From: CAZQKE01 sp964593865
GTDB lineage: Bacteria; Chloroflexota; Anaerolineae; JAAYZQ01
DNA length: 22,331 nt
Direction of reading: 5' to 3'
NCBI GenBank assembly: GCA_964593865.1
Contig: CAZQKE010000108.1
Span: 1-22,331 of the forward strand
Under the pieces are notes generated by a model that was given only the letters and a program-made list of their open reading frames with translations, did not search any database and had not been told where the DNA came from. Made by a program: the position numbers and the translations under genes. This document shows positions 8,128 to 15,446 of the stretch, one piece after another. The first letter of the stretch is position 1. Every line of letters starts with the position of its first letter.

Positions 8128-8616
8128 CTAGATCCGTTTGCTCAGGACGTGGCGCAGCTCCTTTTCCGCCTCCGGGTCCAGGGTGGTGTAGCGCACCGTA
8201 CCCTTGTAGGGCCGCAGCGCAGCGACGGCCACGTCGGGGGTCGCATCCCGGACGATGAGAAAGAGGGCCGACGTGCCGGGCTTTAGGTCTTCGCTCACTT
8301 CCCGGATGAATTTCTTGTCAATGCCCACATCGGCCATTGAGCCGAGCAAGCCCCCGGCCAACGCGCCGACGACCGCCCCCGCCACGGGGAAAAAGATGCC
8401 GCCGATGAGCAAACCGAGGAACCCGCCGCCCAACGCGCCGACTTTGACGCCCCGGTCCAGCTCGTCCCGGATGTGGATCCGACCGCCTTCATCCTTGACC
8501 ACCACGGCGGAATCGTCCAGGTTGAGGTAGCCCCCTTTTTGCACCGAACGCAAGGTTTCGCGGACCTTGCCCGCTTCTTCGGCATCGTCAAATGTGATAA
8601 CCAGGAGATGGGCCAT
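8128..8616 (-). CDS. DUF1269 family protein (paralogue 2 of 5)
   Basis: The 162-residue protein has a start (AHLLVITFDD) nearly identical to its downstream neighbour. LDDSAVVVKDEGG is at 33-45, the zipper at 58-94, VGIDKKFI at 97-104 and LKPGTSALFLI at 111-121. Its ATG overlaps the TGA of the preceding paralogue by one base (TGATG), a sign of translational coupling. The pair with the downstream gene looks like a recent duplication compared with the more divergent paralogues at both ends of the set. Confidence 0.87.
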   Translation of the reverse strand: MAHLLVITFDDAEEAGKVRETLRSVQKGGYLNLDDSAVVVKDEGGRIHIRDELDRGVKVGALGGGFLGLLIGGIFFPVAGAVVGALAGGLLGSMADVGIDKKFIREVSEDLKPGTSALFLIVRDATPDVAVAALRPYKGTVRYTTLDPEAEKELRHVLSKRI

Positions 8617-9125
8617 CAGAGTTCCTCATGGGCCAGGGCGTCGCGCAACGCCCGTTCTTTTTCCGGGGGCAGTGTCGTCATGGCCACTACCGCTTTGAAG
8701 GGCCGGATTTCCTCCAAGAAGCGGTCCGGGTCCTCGGCATGGCCCAGCAGGAAGAGGGCCGATGTGTTGGGCCGCAGGGCATCGGTGGCCTTGCGGATAA
8801 AGTCGTCATCTAGGCCGTAATCTTTCAACCCGCCGGTGATGGCCCCGATGGTAGCACCGCCTACCAGCCCGCCCACCGGACCGCCCAGCAGCAAGCCGAC
8901 CAACAAGCCGATACCGCTACCGCGCAGGGCATATTTCCCGGCGAATTTGTGAGTCTGCTTGATCTCAACCGTCTCCGGCCCTTCGCCCCGCGTAGCGATC
9001 ACCGCGTCCTCCAGGGCGATGATGCCCTTTTCCTGCATCTCCAAAAAGAGAGGCAACATATTTTCTGCCGTTTCTCGGCCTTCAAAACCCAATACGATGA
9101 TGTTGCTTTTGCTTTCCTGTTCCAT
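8616..9125 (-). CDS. DUF1269 family protein (paralogue 1 of 5, first in the set)
   Basis: The 169-residue protein starts with a short polar N-terminus, then NIIVLGFEG. LEDAVIATRG is at 38-47. A long glycine zipper (69-99) contains repeated GG and GxxxG spacing, followed by YGLDDDFI (103-110) and LRPNTSALFLL (117-127). It carries an AGGAGG site upstream (9133-9139 region). It begins 22 nt after the stand-alone receiver gene with no terminator visible, so the receiver and this operon are probably transcribed together. Biochemical role is unknown. Confidence 0.87.
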   Translation of the reverse strand: MEQESKSNIIVLGFEGRETAENMLPLFLEMQEKGIIALEDAVIATRGEGPETVEIKQTHKFAGKYALRGSGIGLLVGLLLGGPVGGLVGGATIGAITGGLKDYGLDDDFIRKATDALRPNTSALFLLGHAEDPDRFLEEIRPFKAVVAMTTLPPEKERALRDALAHEEL

Positions 9126-9147
9126 TTTTCTCTACCCTCCTGTCTTT

Positions 9148-9534
9148 TCAGGCGCAAGTCACTTCCCGCACCAAGCGGCGGAACGACTCCAACAGCACGT
9201 GAGGCGGATCGCTTTTACTGACAAAAGCATCGGCGCCGACGGCCAATGCATCTTTTTTGGATTCCGGATGGGTGCTGAGAATGATGATCCGGGGACGGTA
9301 GTCCAGGCAGTGCAGGGCAAAGAGCAAAGCCGCCGCCGGACGCCCCGGCAGTTCCCAATCAAGCAGCATCAGGGTAGGGCGAAAACGTTGCATCTGGCGG
9401 GCCAAGCCGGTCAGGTCCGCGCTTTCGTAGATTTGAAAGCCTCCCCCCTCCTGCCGCAAGAGGGTCTGCAGTGCCCGACGGACTCGTGCGTCGTTATCGG
9501 CAACCAAGATGCGTACCGGCCCTTCTTCGCTCAC
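9148..9534 (-). CDS. Stand-alone response regulator receiver (CheY-like)
   Basis: The 128-residue protein consists of one receiver domain only. Acidic residues D13 and D15 form the metal site, D59 in MLLDWELPG is the phospho-acceptor, S87/T88 is the switch position and K107 the conserved lysine. There is no output domain, so it would act by protein contact or as a phosphate sink. The GTG at 9532-9534 was chosen because a longer frame would run through the predicted promoter and start point (about 9568). It lies between the LuxR-type regulator gene and the DUF1269 operon, which suggests it modulates that system. Confidence 0.82.
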   Translation of the reverse strand: MSEEGPVRILVADNDARVRRALQTLLRQEGGGFQIYESADLTGLARQMQRFRPTLMLLDWELPGRPAAALLFALHCLDYRPRIIILSTHPESKKDALAVGADAFVSKSDPPHVLLESFRRLVREVTCA

Positions 9535-9574
9535 CGTTTTCTGCCTCTCTATCCCTCCACAAGGGGATACGGTT

Positions 9575-9580
9575 AGTATA
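9575..9580 (-). promoter_or_regulatory. Extended -10 promoter for receiver/DUF1269 operon
   Basis: On the minus strand the sequence reads TGCTATACT, a TGn-extended -10 with hexamer TATACT. No good -35 is present 17 nt upstream, typical of an activator-dependent or extended -10 promoter. The predicted start at about 9568 lies 34 nt before the receiver GTG. Confidence 0.65.
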
Positions 9581-9609
9581 GCACAAAAACGGCAAGGATA
9601 CATCAGGCG

Positions 9610-9646
9610 TTCGTCCAGTCCCCAACCTGGACATTCGTCCAGTCCC
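9610..9646. promoter_or_regulatory. Operator-like direct repeat and palindrome upstream of the promoter
   Basis: TTCGTCCAGTCCC occurs exactly twice (9610-9622 and 9634-9646), 24 bp apart. The second copy also forms a perfect palindrome CTGGAC-ATTC-GTCCAG (9627-9642). Relative to the predicted start the copies lie at about -42 to -54 and -66 to -78, positions suited to an activator. The regulator of the NarL/LuxR type encoded next door is the obvious candidate, by inference. Confidence 0.6.
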
Positions 9647-9666
9647 TGCCCTTCCACCGGGCGGTT

Positions 9667-10335
9667 TCATGACAACGGCTCGGCATCAAAGGCAGGCTCT
9701 TCCACCAGGCGGTACTTTACCGCCAAGGCCGCCGCCTCGGCTCGGTTGGCCGCCCTCAGCTTGGAAAGAATGGTGCTGACATGAAAGCGGGCGGTTGAAA
9801 GGCTGATCCCCAGTTCGCGGGCGATGTCGGTATTGCTCTTACCCGCCACAATCAAGGCCAGGACTTCGGTCTCCCTAGGCGTCAGGTCGGAGCCAACTTT
9901 GGGAGCACGGCGTGTCGCCTGGAGCAGGGCCTTGGCCGCCGCCGGGGCCAGCATACTCTGACCGGCATAGGCCGCACGGATCGCACCGACCAATTCTTCC
10001 ACTCCCACATCTTTGAGCAGGTAACTGATGGCCCCGGCCTCCAACGCAGCCCTGACCAATTCCCCTTTTTGGAAGCTGGTCAGGGCGATAACCCGCACTT
10101 GGGGACACCGTTCCACGATGATGCGTGTCGCCTCTACGCCGTTCATGCCCGGCATGAGCATATCCATCAGGATCACGTCGGGTTTCAATTCAGAGCAAAG
10201 GCGCACCGCTTCCTCTCCGTTCCCTGCCGCACCGACCAGCTCAATGTCCTCAAAGGCCATGAGGGAATACTCAATGCCGTTGCGGACCACCACATGGTCG
10301 TCTACAACCATGACCCGGATGCGCCTTTCGCTCAT
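9667..10335 (-). CDS. NarL/LuxR-family response regulator
   Basis: The 222-residue protein has a receiver domain (about 5-120) with acidic pair D12/D13, phospho-acceptor D58 in ILMDMLMPGMNG, switch T86 and K108. A short linker follows, then a LuxR-type helix-turn-helix (about 150-207) with LTPRETEVL, GKSNTDIARELGIS and TARFHVSTILSKL. It is a DNA-binding transcription regulator. The ATG at 10333-10335 overlaps the kinase stop (ATGA), so it is coupled to its cognate kinase. Likely targets are the repeats upstream of the receiver gene next to it; this is inferred. Confidence 0.93.
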   Translation of the reverse strand: MSERRIRVMVVDDHVVVRNGIEYSLMAFEDIELVGAAGNGEEAVRLCSELKPDVILMDMLMPGMNGVEATRIIVERCPQVRVIALTSFQKGELVRAALEAGAISYLLKDVGVEELVGAIRAAYAGQSMLAPAAAKALLQATRRAPKVGSDLTPRETEVLALIVAGKSNTDIARELGISLSTARFHVSTILSKLRAANRAEAAALAVKYRLVEEPAFDAEPLS

Positions 10336-11681
10336 GTTTCCGATCCTTCCGGCCAACGGACGATGACGGTCGTCCCCCGTCCCGGCTTCCCTTTGATCTC
10401 CAACGCAGCCCCGATGCTCTGCGCCCGTTCACGCATGATCCGCATCCCAAAATGGTCCGATTGCACAGACTCCGGGCGGAATCCATCGCCGTCATCGGCG
10501 ATCACCAATCTGGCCCGATCCGGGCGACAGAACCATTCAACCCGCACACTACCGGCTTTGGCGTGCCGGGCTACGTTGTTCAGAGCCTCCTGGGCAATGC
10601 GGTAAAGGGCGATCTGCACATCCGGCGCCAGCAGGTAGTCCCCTTTGGCCTCCAGTGAGATGGGCAGGCGCATTCGCCCCGACATCGCCTCGGTCAAATG
10701 GCCCAGCAGCTCGGTCAGCGGCTTTTCCGTCAACGCCGTCGGGCGCAGTTCCAATAGCATGGTGCGCATCTCGGCCACTGCACCCTGGGTAAGACGGCGC
10801 AATTCCTCCAGCCCCTGCCGCCCCTGCTCCGGGTCCCGTTCCCAGATGCGGGGCAGGGCCTCGGCAATGAGGCTGGCCGAAAAGAGGGTCTGCGTCACGG
10901 CATCGTGCAGCTCACGGGCAAGGCGATCCCGTTCGGCAACGGTGGCCGCCCGACGGACCTGCTCCCGCAGACGGGCGTTTTCTATAGCCAAAGCCACCTG
11001 TGCGCCGAACATGGAGGCAACTTCGGTTTCCTCCGCGGAAAAGTCGCGGGGTCGGCCATAGTAGAGCAACATCCCGCCATAAGCATCGCCCCGGACGATG
11101 ATGGGCACGGCCAAAGCTGCCCGGTAGATGCCCAACCAAGCAACGGCCTGCAACCGCTCCTCCGCCGTGGGGGAGCTCCCGGAGATGGAGGTAAGGAGAT
11201 TGGGCACGGCAACCGGTTGTCGGCGGGCAATGGCCTCCATCAACGCATCTTTGCCCACCGGCAGATCTGCGCCGTCCACATAAGCCAGGAGCACCCCTTG
11301 GGTCGCCTGCACGACCAGGGAACCGTCTTCCTCCAGGCGGTAGATCCCCGCTCCCCGCGCTCCCAACAGGCGACCCGCCTGCACGGCGATATAGTCCAAC
11401 ACCTCGTTCAGAGGACGCCCGGCATTGAGGACGGTCAACACGCCGCTCAGGTTCTCGGCGATGCGCCGTCGGTGCTCGGCCTCACGCCGCCGTTCCCGCT
11501 CCTTGCGTCGGGCCGCTTCCGCCTCGGCAATGGCCTGGCGCAAGGCATCCTCCACCTCCTTCCGCCGCTGCACCTCCCGGCGCAACCGCTCGTTCGCTTG
11601 GGCCAATGCCGCCGTCCGTTCGGCGATCAATTTCTCCAGGTTATCAACGTCGGGACCGGTGGGCAGGTCCGAGTGTGTCAT
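10332..11681 (-). CDS. Cytoplasmic GAF-domain sensor histidine kinase (NarX/DegS type)
   Basis: The 449-residue protein begins with a charged coiled coil (about 15-75). A GAF-like sensor domain (about 85-238) is followed by the HisKA_3 dimerisation helix with H259 in RLARELHDAVTQTLF. The ATPase domain has an N-box EALNNVARHA (365-374), DDGDGF (396-401) and HFGMRIMRERA (410-420). There is no membrane segment, so it should sense an internal signal. The ATG at 11679-11681 with GTGAGG upstream is preferred over a GTG at 11729, which lacks a site and sits in the hairpin-rich leader. It is co-transcribed with the regulator downstream. Confidence 0.92.
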   Translation of the reverse strand: MTHSDLPTGPDVDNLEKLIAERTAALAQANERLRREVQRRKEVEDALRQAIAEAEAARRKERERRREAEHRRRIAENLSGVLTVLNAGRPLNEVLDYIAVQAGRLLGARGAGIYRLEEDGSLVVQATQGVLLAYVDGADLPVGKDALMEAIARRQPVAVPNLLTSISGSSPTAEERLQAVAWLGIYRAALAVPIIVRGDAYGGMLLYYGRPRDFSAEETEVASMFGAQVALAIENARLREQVRRAATVAERDRLARELHDAVTQTLFSASLIAEALPRIWERDPEQGRQGLEELRRLTQGAVAEMRTMLLELRPTALTEKPLTELLGHLTEAMSGRMRLPISLEAKGDYLLAPDVQIALYRIAQEALNNVARHAKAGSVRVEWFCRPDRARLVIADDGDGFRPESVQSDHFGMRIMRERAQSIGAALEIKGKPGRGTTVIVRWPEGSET

Positions 11682-11744
11682 CTCGGCCTCACTTCTGAGG
11701 AAATTGACCGATCCCCGGCTTACCGTCACGGGTGAAAATTCCGG

Positions 11745-11863
11745 TCGGCTCGCGCCGAGGGCAATGGCGACTCATGTCGCCTCTTCCGGGCCTGCGACCG
11801 GGCATCCGCCTACGCGGACGCTCCCGCCCGCGCCAACGGCCCGCCAGGTGCGGTTTCAACCGC
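11745..11863 (-). other. Hairpin-rich leader of the kinase operon
   Basis: In the predicted 5' untranslated region (about 11928 to 11682) four perfect short hairpins occur within 120 nt: GCGGTTTCAACCGC (11850-11863), TCCGC-CTAC-GCGGA (11805-11818), GGCGAC-TCAT-GTCGCC (11766-11781) and TCGGC-TCGC-GCCGA (11745-11758). On the transcribed strand the last has a GCGA, GNRA-type tetraloop. No known riboswitch was recognised. It could be a structured regulatory leader or GC-rich chance structure. Confidence 0.45.
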
Positions 11864-11934
11864 GATTTCCTTCACGCCACCGGGCCGGGCGTATCCGTGC
11901 CCAACTCGTGGACGGCCCGCAGCGTTCCGGAGAG

Positions 11935-11963
11935 ATTGTATCATGTCGGACCTAAAAAAGCAA
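11935..11963 (-). promoter_or_regulatory. Promoter for kinase/regulator operon
   Basis: The minus strand reads TTGCTT, 17 nt, TACAAT, with a TGn extension before the -10. The hexamers are at 11958-11963 and 11935-11940. The predicted start near 11928 leaves a leader of about 247 nt before the kinase ATG. Confidence 0.75.
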
Positions 11964-12221
11964 GTTTCACCTGGGTTCTATGCCTGCCGGGTGTATCCCA
12001 AACCCGCGGGCGACACACCGGACGACAACAAGACGGGACGCACCTCACGGGTGCGTGCACCTTGCGCCGCCAAGCACGAATTTTACCGAGCCGAAAGAGA
12101 TTGCAAATTGTCGGCTCCGGGACGTAACCACCACGCTTCCTCTGTGTTTTACCAAGCATAAGGTCGTAGTGCCTGCCGGGGAAACCCGGCCACAGACCGA
12201 CGATCACAGCGAGGGAGAGAA
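11964..12221. other. Divergent intergenic region with several hairpins, no convincing gene
   Basis: About 260 nt separate the kinase promoter from plsY. Plus-strand hairpins include ACGCACC/GGTGCGT (12038-12056), AGCCGA/TCGGCT around 12090-12118, and GCCGGG-GAAA-CCCGGC (12175-12190, GNRA-type loop). The 11-mer TGCCTGCCGGG occurs at 11981-11991 and again at 12170-12180. Short frames on either strand lack family resemblance or start signals. No clear promoter for plsY was found. Confidence 0.5.
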
Positions 12222-12830
12222 ATGGATTGGTGGATGATTTTGGCAGCGAGCGCACTGGCTTACCTCATCGGGAGCTTCCCGACCGGCTACCTGTTGGGGC
12301 GACTGCACGGGGTCAACGTGCTGGAGCAAGGGAGCGGACGCACCGGCGGGACCAACGTCCTGCGCTCCGTAGGGGCCATGCCTGCCCTGCTCACCGCCGG
12401 TATAGACATCGGCAAAGGGGCACTGGCCGTCTGGCTGGCCCGCCAGCTGACCGGTCAGCCGACGGGTGAGGTGCTGGCCGGTATCGCAGTCATCTTGGGC
12501 CACAACCACTCGCTCTTTCTTCGCTTCCGAGGGGGAGCCGGTGTAGGGACTTCTATGGGGGCCTTGGCCGTGATCTATTGGCCTGCAGCGGTCGCCCTGG
12601 TGATCCTCATGCTGATCATTGTCGCCATCACCCGCTACGCATCGCTGGGGTCTCTCATCATCACCACCCTGACGCCCCTCATCCTCCTGGTCCTGGCTTC
12701 GTTGGGGATGCTTTCTTGGATGTATGTGGGCTACGGGCTGATCGCCTGGATCATCATCGTCCTGGCCCATCGGCCCAACATCCGTCGTTTGCTGCAGGGG
12801 ACGGAGCGGCGCGTGGGAGGGAGCGCATAA
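12222..12830 (+). CDS. plsY: PlsY-like glycerol-3-phosphate acyltransferase, divergent motifs
   Basis: The 202-residue membrane protein has five or more hydrophobic segments. It carries the three PlsY regions: SGRTGGTNVLR (about 38-48), GHNHSLFLRFRGGAGVGTS (about 90-108) and AHRPNIRRLLQGTE (about 184-197). PlsY transfers acyl groups from acyl-phosphate to glycerol 3-phosphate in the inner membrane to make lysophosphatidate. The usual forms, from memory, are SGNPGATN and F(K/R)GGKGVAT; here Pro and Ala of the first and Lys of the second are replaced, so activity or substrate may differ. The start ATG has a GAGGGAG site upstream. It leads a probable three-gene unit with the SDR and the large unknown protein. 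Confidence 0.83.
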   Translation: MDWWMILAASALAYLIGSFPTGYLLGRLHGVNVLEQGSGRTGGTNVLRSVGAMPALLTAGIDIGKGALAVWLARQLTGQPTGEVLAGIAVILGHNHSLFLRFRGGAGVGTSMGALAVIYWPAAVALVILMLIIVAITRYASLGSLIITTLTPLILLVLASLGMLSWMYVGYGLIAWIIIVLAHRPNIRRLLQGTERRVGGSA

Positions 12831-12908
12831 ACCGCAACCGACGCGGTGGGGGTGAACACATTTGGCAGTCCGGCAGGAGCAATTTCGGCCCCACCGTCTC
12901 TCGCTACT

Positions 12909-13700
12909 ATGACTCGTAAATCACTGCGCCATCAGGTTGCCATCATCAGCGGGGCTTCCGGCGGCATCGGGCGGGCAACGGCACTGGCCTTGGCCGCCGA
13001 AGGTGTTCGCCCGGTCTTGGCCGCCCGTCACGAAGAACGCCTCCGGGTCGTCGCCCGCGAGATCGCAGAACAAGGGGGCGAAGCGTTGGTGATCCCCACC
13101 GATGTCACCCGTCGGGAGGAAACGGAACGCCTGGTACGCCGGACATTGGACCACTGGGGGCGGCTGGACATTGTCATAGCCAACGCCGGGCAATACATCC
13201 GCTGCCCCGTGCCGGAATTGACCGTCGCCGAAATAGAACGCTCTTTAGCGGTCAATTTTTACGGAGGCGTCCACTTGGCCCTGGCCGCCCTACCCACCCT
13301 GCTGGCCCAGGGCCGCGGCCACCTGATCTTTGTGACCTCTATGGACGGCAAGAAGGGCATCCCGCCCGACGGCCCTTACGTCGCCGCCAAATTCGCCCTG
13401 ACCGGTCTGGCCGAAGTTATGCGCCAGGAGCTAAAAGCCAACGGCGTGGACGTCACCACCATCCTGCCCGGACGGGTAGATACCCCCATGATCGCCACCC
13501 TGGACGTCCCCCGGATTTCGGCCAAAATCCCGCCCGAACACGTGGCACGGGCCATCGTCCGCGCCATCTACCGTCCCCAAGCCGAAGTCATCATCCCTCG
13601 CTCGGCAAAACTGCTGGTTTATCTCAACACTCTTTCTCCCCGCCTGGGCGATTGGGCCGTCCGTTCCTTCCGCCTGGAAGGGTGGGAAAGGACCAAGTGA
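12909..13700 (+). CDS. Short-chain dehydrogenase/reductase (classical SDR)
   Basis: The 263-residue protein has a Rossmann fold. A GASGGIG nucleotide-binding motif lies at about 15-21, R near residue 39 (AARHEER) suggests NADP preference, NAGQY lies at about 93-97, a catalytic Ser is in FVTSMDGKKG and Tyr/Lys in YVAAKFALTG. It is an NAD(P)-dependent oxidoreductase; the substrate is unknown. The ATG at 12909-12911 fits the family N-terminus (a few residues before VAIISGASGG), although no good ribosome binding site is seen; a GTG at 12846 would add 21 unusual residues. Its position after plsY hints at lipid metabolism, only as context. Confidence 0.9.
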   Translation: MTRKSLRHQVAIISGASGGIGRATALALAAEGVRPVLAARHEERLRVVAREIAEQGGEALVIPTDVTRREETERLVRRTLDHWGRLDIVIANAGQYIRCPVPELTVAEIERSLAVNFYGGVHLALAALPTLLAQGRGHLIFVTSMDGKKGIPPDGPYVAAKFALTGLAEVMRQELKANGVDVTTILPGRVDTPMIATLDVPRISAKIPPEHVARAIVRAIYRPQAEVIIPRSAKLLVYLNTLSPRLGDWAVRSFRLEGWERTK

Positions 13701-13709
13701 GGCAATCCC

Positions 13710-15194
13710 ATGAAGCCGATTCTCCCAAACATCACCACGGACAAACCCTTACACCCATTCCTACACCCCGTCACCGTGGCCTTTGTGCCCGGCCCCATGA
13801 CCCCTTTGCTGGAAGAGGTCTCGGACGCGCTGCTGAACCGCCTTCGCGCCCAGGGGCACACCGTGCAAAAGACCCCCGACGAGCAGACCGATGCCATTCT
13901 CACGACCGCGCCCTTTGGCGAGCCGCTCAGCTGGCGCAAAGCAATGCTTCTGACCTGTCGGCGGCAGTTTGGCCTGAAACACACCCCCACCGTCTACACC
14001 CTCCTCCACGCCCCTTCCGACGAATTCCAACGCTTGCTGGACCATTTCCGGGAGGCACTGGCCAAAGACCCGCCGGACCCTGCCGACTTTGCCTTTGCCG
14101 GGCTTGCCCCACAAGCGTACCGCGTCCTTGTCAAACAAGGACGACGGGGCGGCCCCATCCTGGCCCTGGAGCGATTGATCCAAGCCCAGGCCAAGTGCAT
14201 CCGCATCATCCTCATCGTGGGTGATGAACGCCCCTCCTTTGCCTACCACTTTGATCTGGTCGGCGCGCATCCCCGCACCCCTGCCGAGGACCCGGATGCT
14301 TTCTACGAAGATATCGCCTTGCGACTGACGACCACTCTATGCAGCCACGAGGTGACCGACCACCAGGTCGTGGGCGATCCCATCCCCTACTCCCTGTGGC
14401 AGAGCCTGACCACGCCATCGGCCATGCGCACCGCAGCCCGGCAATTGGGCGCACGCAATTTCTTTACCGAGATGGTGCGTATCAACGACATCGTTTACGT
14501 CCCCTCCATCGGCGACGCCGTCGCCGAACAATACAGCGAGGGGTGCTTTGCCACCTGGGATCCCACCTTGGGCGCCCTCATCGCCACCGTCACCGGCAGC
14601 GCACGCCCGCTGAACAAAGACGATGTCACCGAGAACGACCTGGCCGTGATCGTCGGCGTGCGCCCCGACGGACGGGGTGCGCAGGTGCGCCATGTGGAGG
14701 GCAAGGAAAACGCCCCTCCCTCCTCCGAATCGGTAGAGATGATGGGAATGGACCGGAACCTGCCCTACATTGAGCTGGAACCACCTTGGGACCCACCGGC
14801 GCGTGTGCCGGTTACACGCTCCAAACTGCACGGACACCGAGGCGTTGCGGCTTACGATTCCCGTTATGTAGAATTCGCCCCGCTGGATCCGGCCTACGCC
14901 CACTACCTGGTCTCCTGCGCCACCGACCGACAAGCCCAGGGCATTGAAAAAGCCTTTGCCCGCTCGGAAGCCCTACGCAACCCCCAAGACCCCCGCCAAG
15001 TGGTCTTTACCATTTTGCCCGGCCACGGAACGGCCATCGTGGAAAAATGGGTAGCGGGCAAGGCCCCCTTCCAAGTCATCTGGGAATACATGGACGCCGG
15101 ATACCTGCAGATCTCCACCCAAATCCCCCAAGGGCCTTTTACCTTTGTCCCCGATCCGGAGAACCCCCACCGCCGCATCCTCAAACCGGAATGA
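13710..15194 (+). CDS. Large unrecognised protein (494 aa), no membrane segment
   Basis: I do not recognise this protein. It is soluble-looking, with no signal peptide or membrane helix. An N-terminal half (about 1-215) contains VTVAFVPGPMTPLLEEVSDAL and IILIVGDERPSFAYHFDL. A second part (about 215-340) contains DIVYVPSIGDAVAEQYSEGCFATWDP. A C-terminal part contains KLHGHRGVAAYDSRYVEF (about 370-387), SCATDRQAQGIEKAFARSEALRNP, VVFTILPGHGTAIVEKW and a final IPQGPFTFVPDPENP. Conserved-looking His, Asp, Cys and Glu clusters suggest an enzyme, but no family is claimed. It starts 9 nt after the SDR stop with GTGAGG overlapping that stop, so it is coupled to the SDR. It is the largest gene in the window. 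Confidence 0.85.
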   Translation: MKPILPNITTDKPLHPFLHPVTVAFVPGPMTPLLEEVSDALLNRLRAQGHTVQKTPDEQTDAILTTAPFGEPLSWRKAMLLTCRRQFGLKHTPTVYTLLHAPSDEFQRLLDHFREALAKDPPDPADFAFAGLAPQAYRVLVKQGRRGGPILALERLIQAQAKCIRIILIVGDERPSFAYHFDLVGAHPRTPAEDPDAFYEDIALRLTTTLCSHEVTDHQVVGDPIPYSLWQSLTTPSAMRTAARQLGARNFFTEMVRINDIVYVPSIGDAVAEQYSEGCFATWDPTLGALIATVTGSARPLNKDDVTENDLAVIVGVRPDGRGAQVRHVEGKENAPPSSESVEMMGMDRNLPYIELEPPWDPPARVPVTRSKLHGHRGVAAYDSRYVEFAPLDPAYAHYLVSCATDRQAQGIEKAFARSEALRNPQDPRQVVFTILPGHGTAIVEKWVAGKAPFQVIWEYMDAGYLQISTQIPQGPFTFVPDPENPHRRILKPE

Positions 15195-15382
15195 GCAAAG
15201 GCCGTGCTCCATCACCCCCACGAAAAGGGCACAACGTAGAGCAAGTGCATCTATCATCCCCCGGCCCTACAAGACCCCAAGAATGGGGGAGAAACCGTAT
15301 AAAACCAACCGTTCCTCGGCACACCATCCCTGCGGTGTGGAATTTTGTAAAGGCACTTCCCTGGGGCACAGAACCTGTGGGT
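15195..15382. other. Intergenic stretch with a weak terminator-like hairpin
   Basis: Between the large unknown gene and the thioredoxin promoter the only structure seen is CACACC/GGTGTG (15320-15325 with 15334-15339), followed by GAATTTTGT. It is a weak candidate terminator for the upstream unit. No gene is supported here. Confidence 0.4.
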
Positions 15383-15411
15383 TTGACAAATCGCACAAAA
15401 GCGGCTAAGAT
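15383..15411 (+). promoter_or_regulatory. Near-consensus promoter for thioredoxin
   Basis: TTGACA (15383-15388), 17 nt, TAAGAT (15406-15411). The predicted start near 15418 leaves a short leader with an AAGGAGGG site before the ATG at 15447. Confidence 0.85.
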
Positions 15412-15446
15412 AGGGCCGTTCTGGCATCGGAAGACAAGGAGGGACA

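Noticed and set aside
11729..11762. GGGTGAAAATTCCGG on the plus strand, resembling part of cobalamin or FMN riboswitch cores
   Set aside because: The remaining conserved parts of either riboswitch are absent nearby, and it lies upstream of the oppositely oriented kinase gene.
12085..12140. GCCGAAAGAG...GGGACG, slightly like a cyclic di-GMP (GEMM) riboswitch
   Set aside because: The GCAAAGCC junction and the receptor stem of that class are missing; the match is limited to short common words.
11941..12255. A 104-codon minus-strand frame in the divergent intergenic region
   Set aside because: It crosses the kinase promoter and overlaps the plsY start; composition is not protein-like and no start signal is seen.
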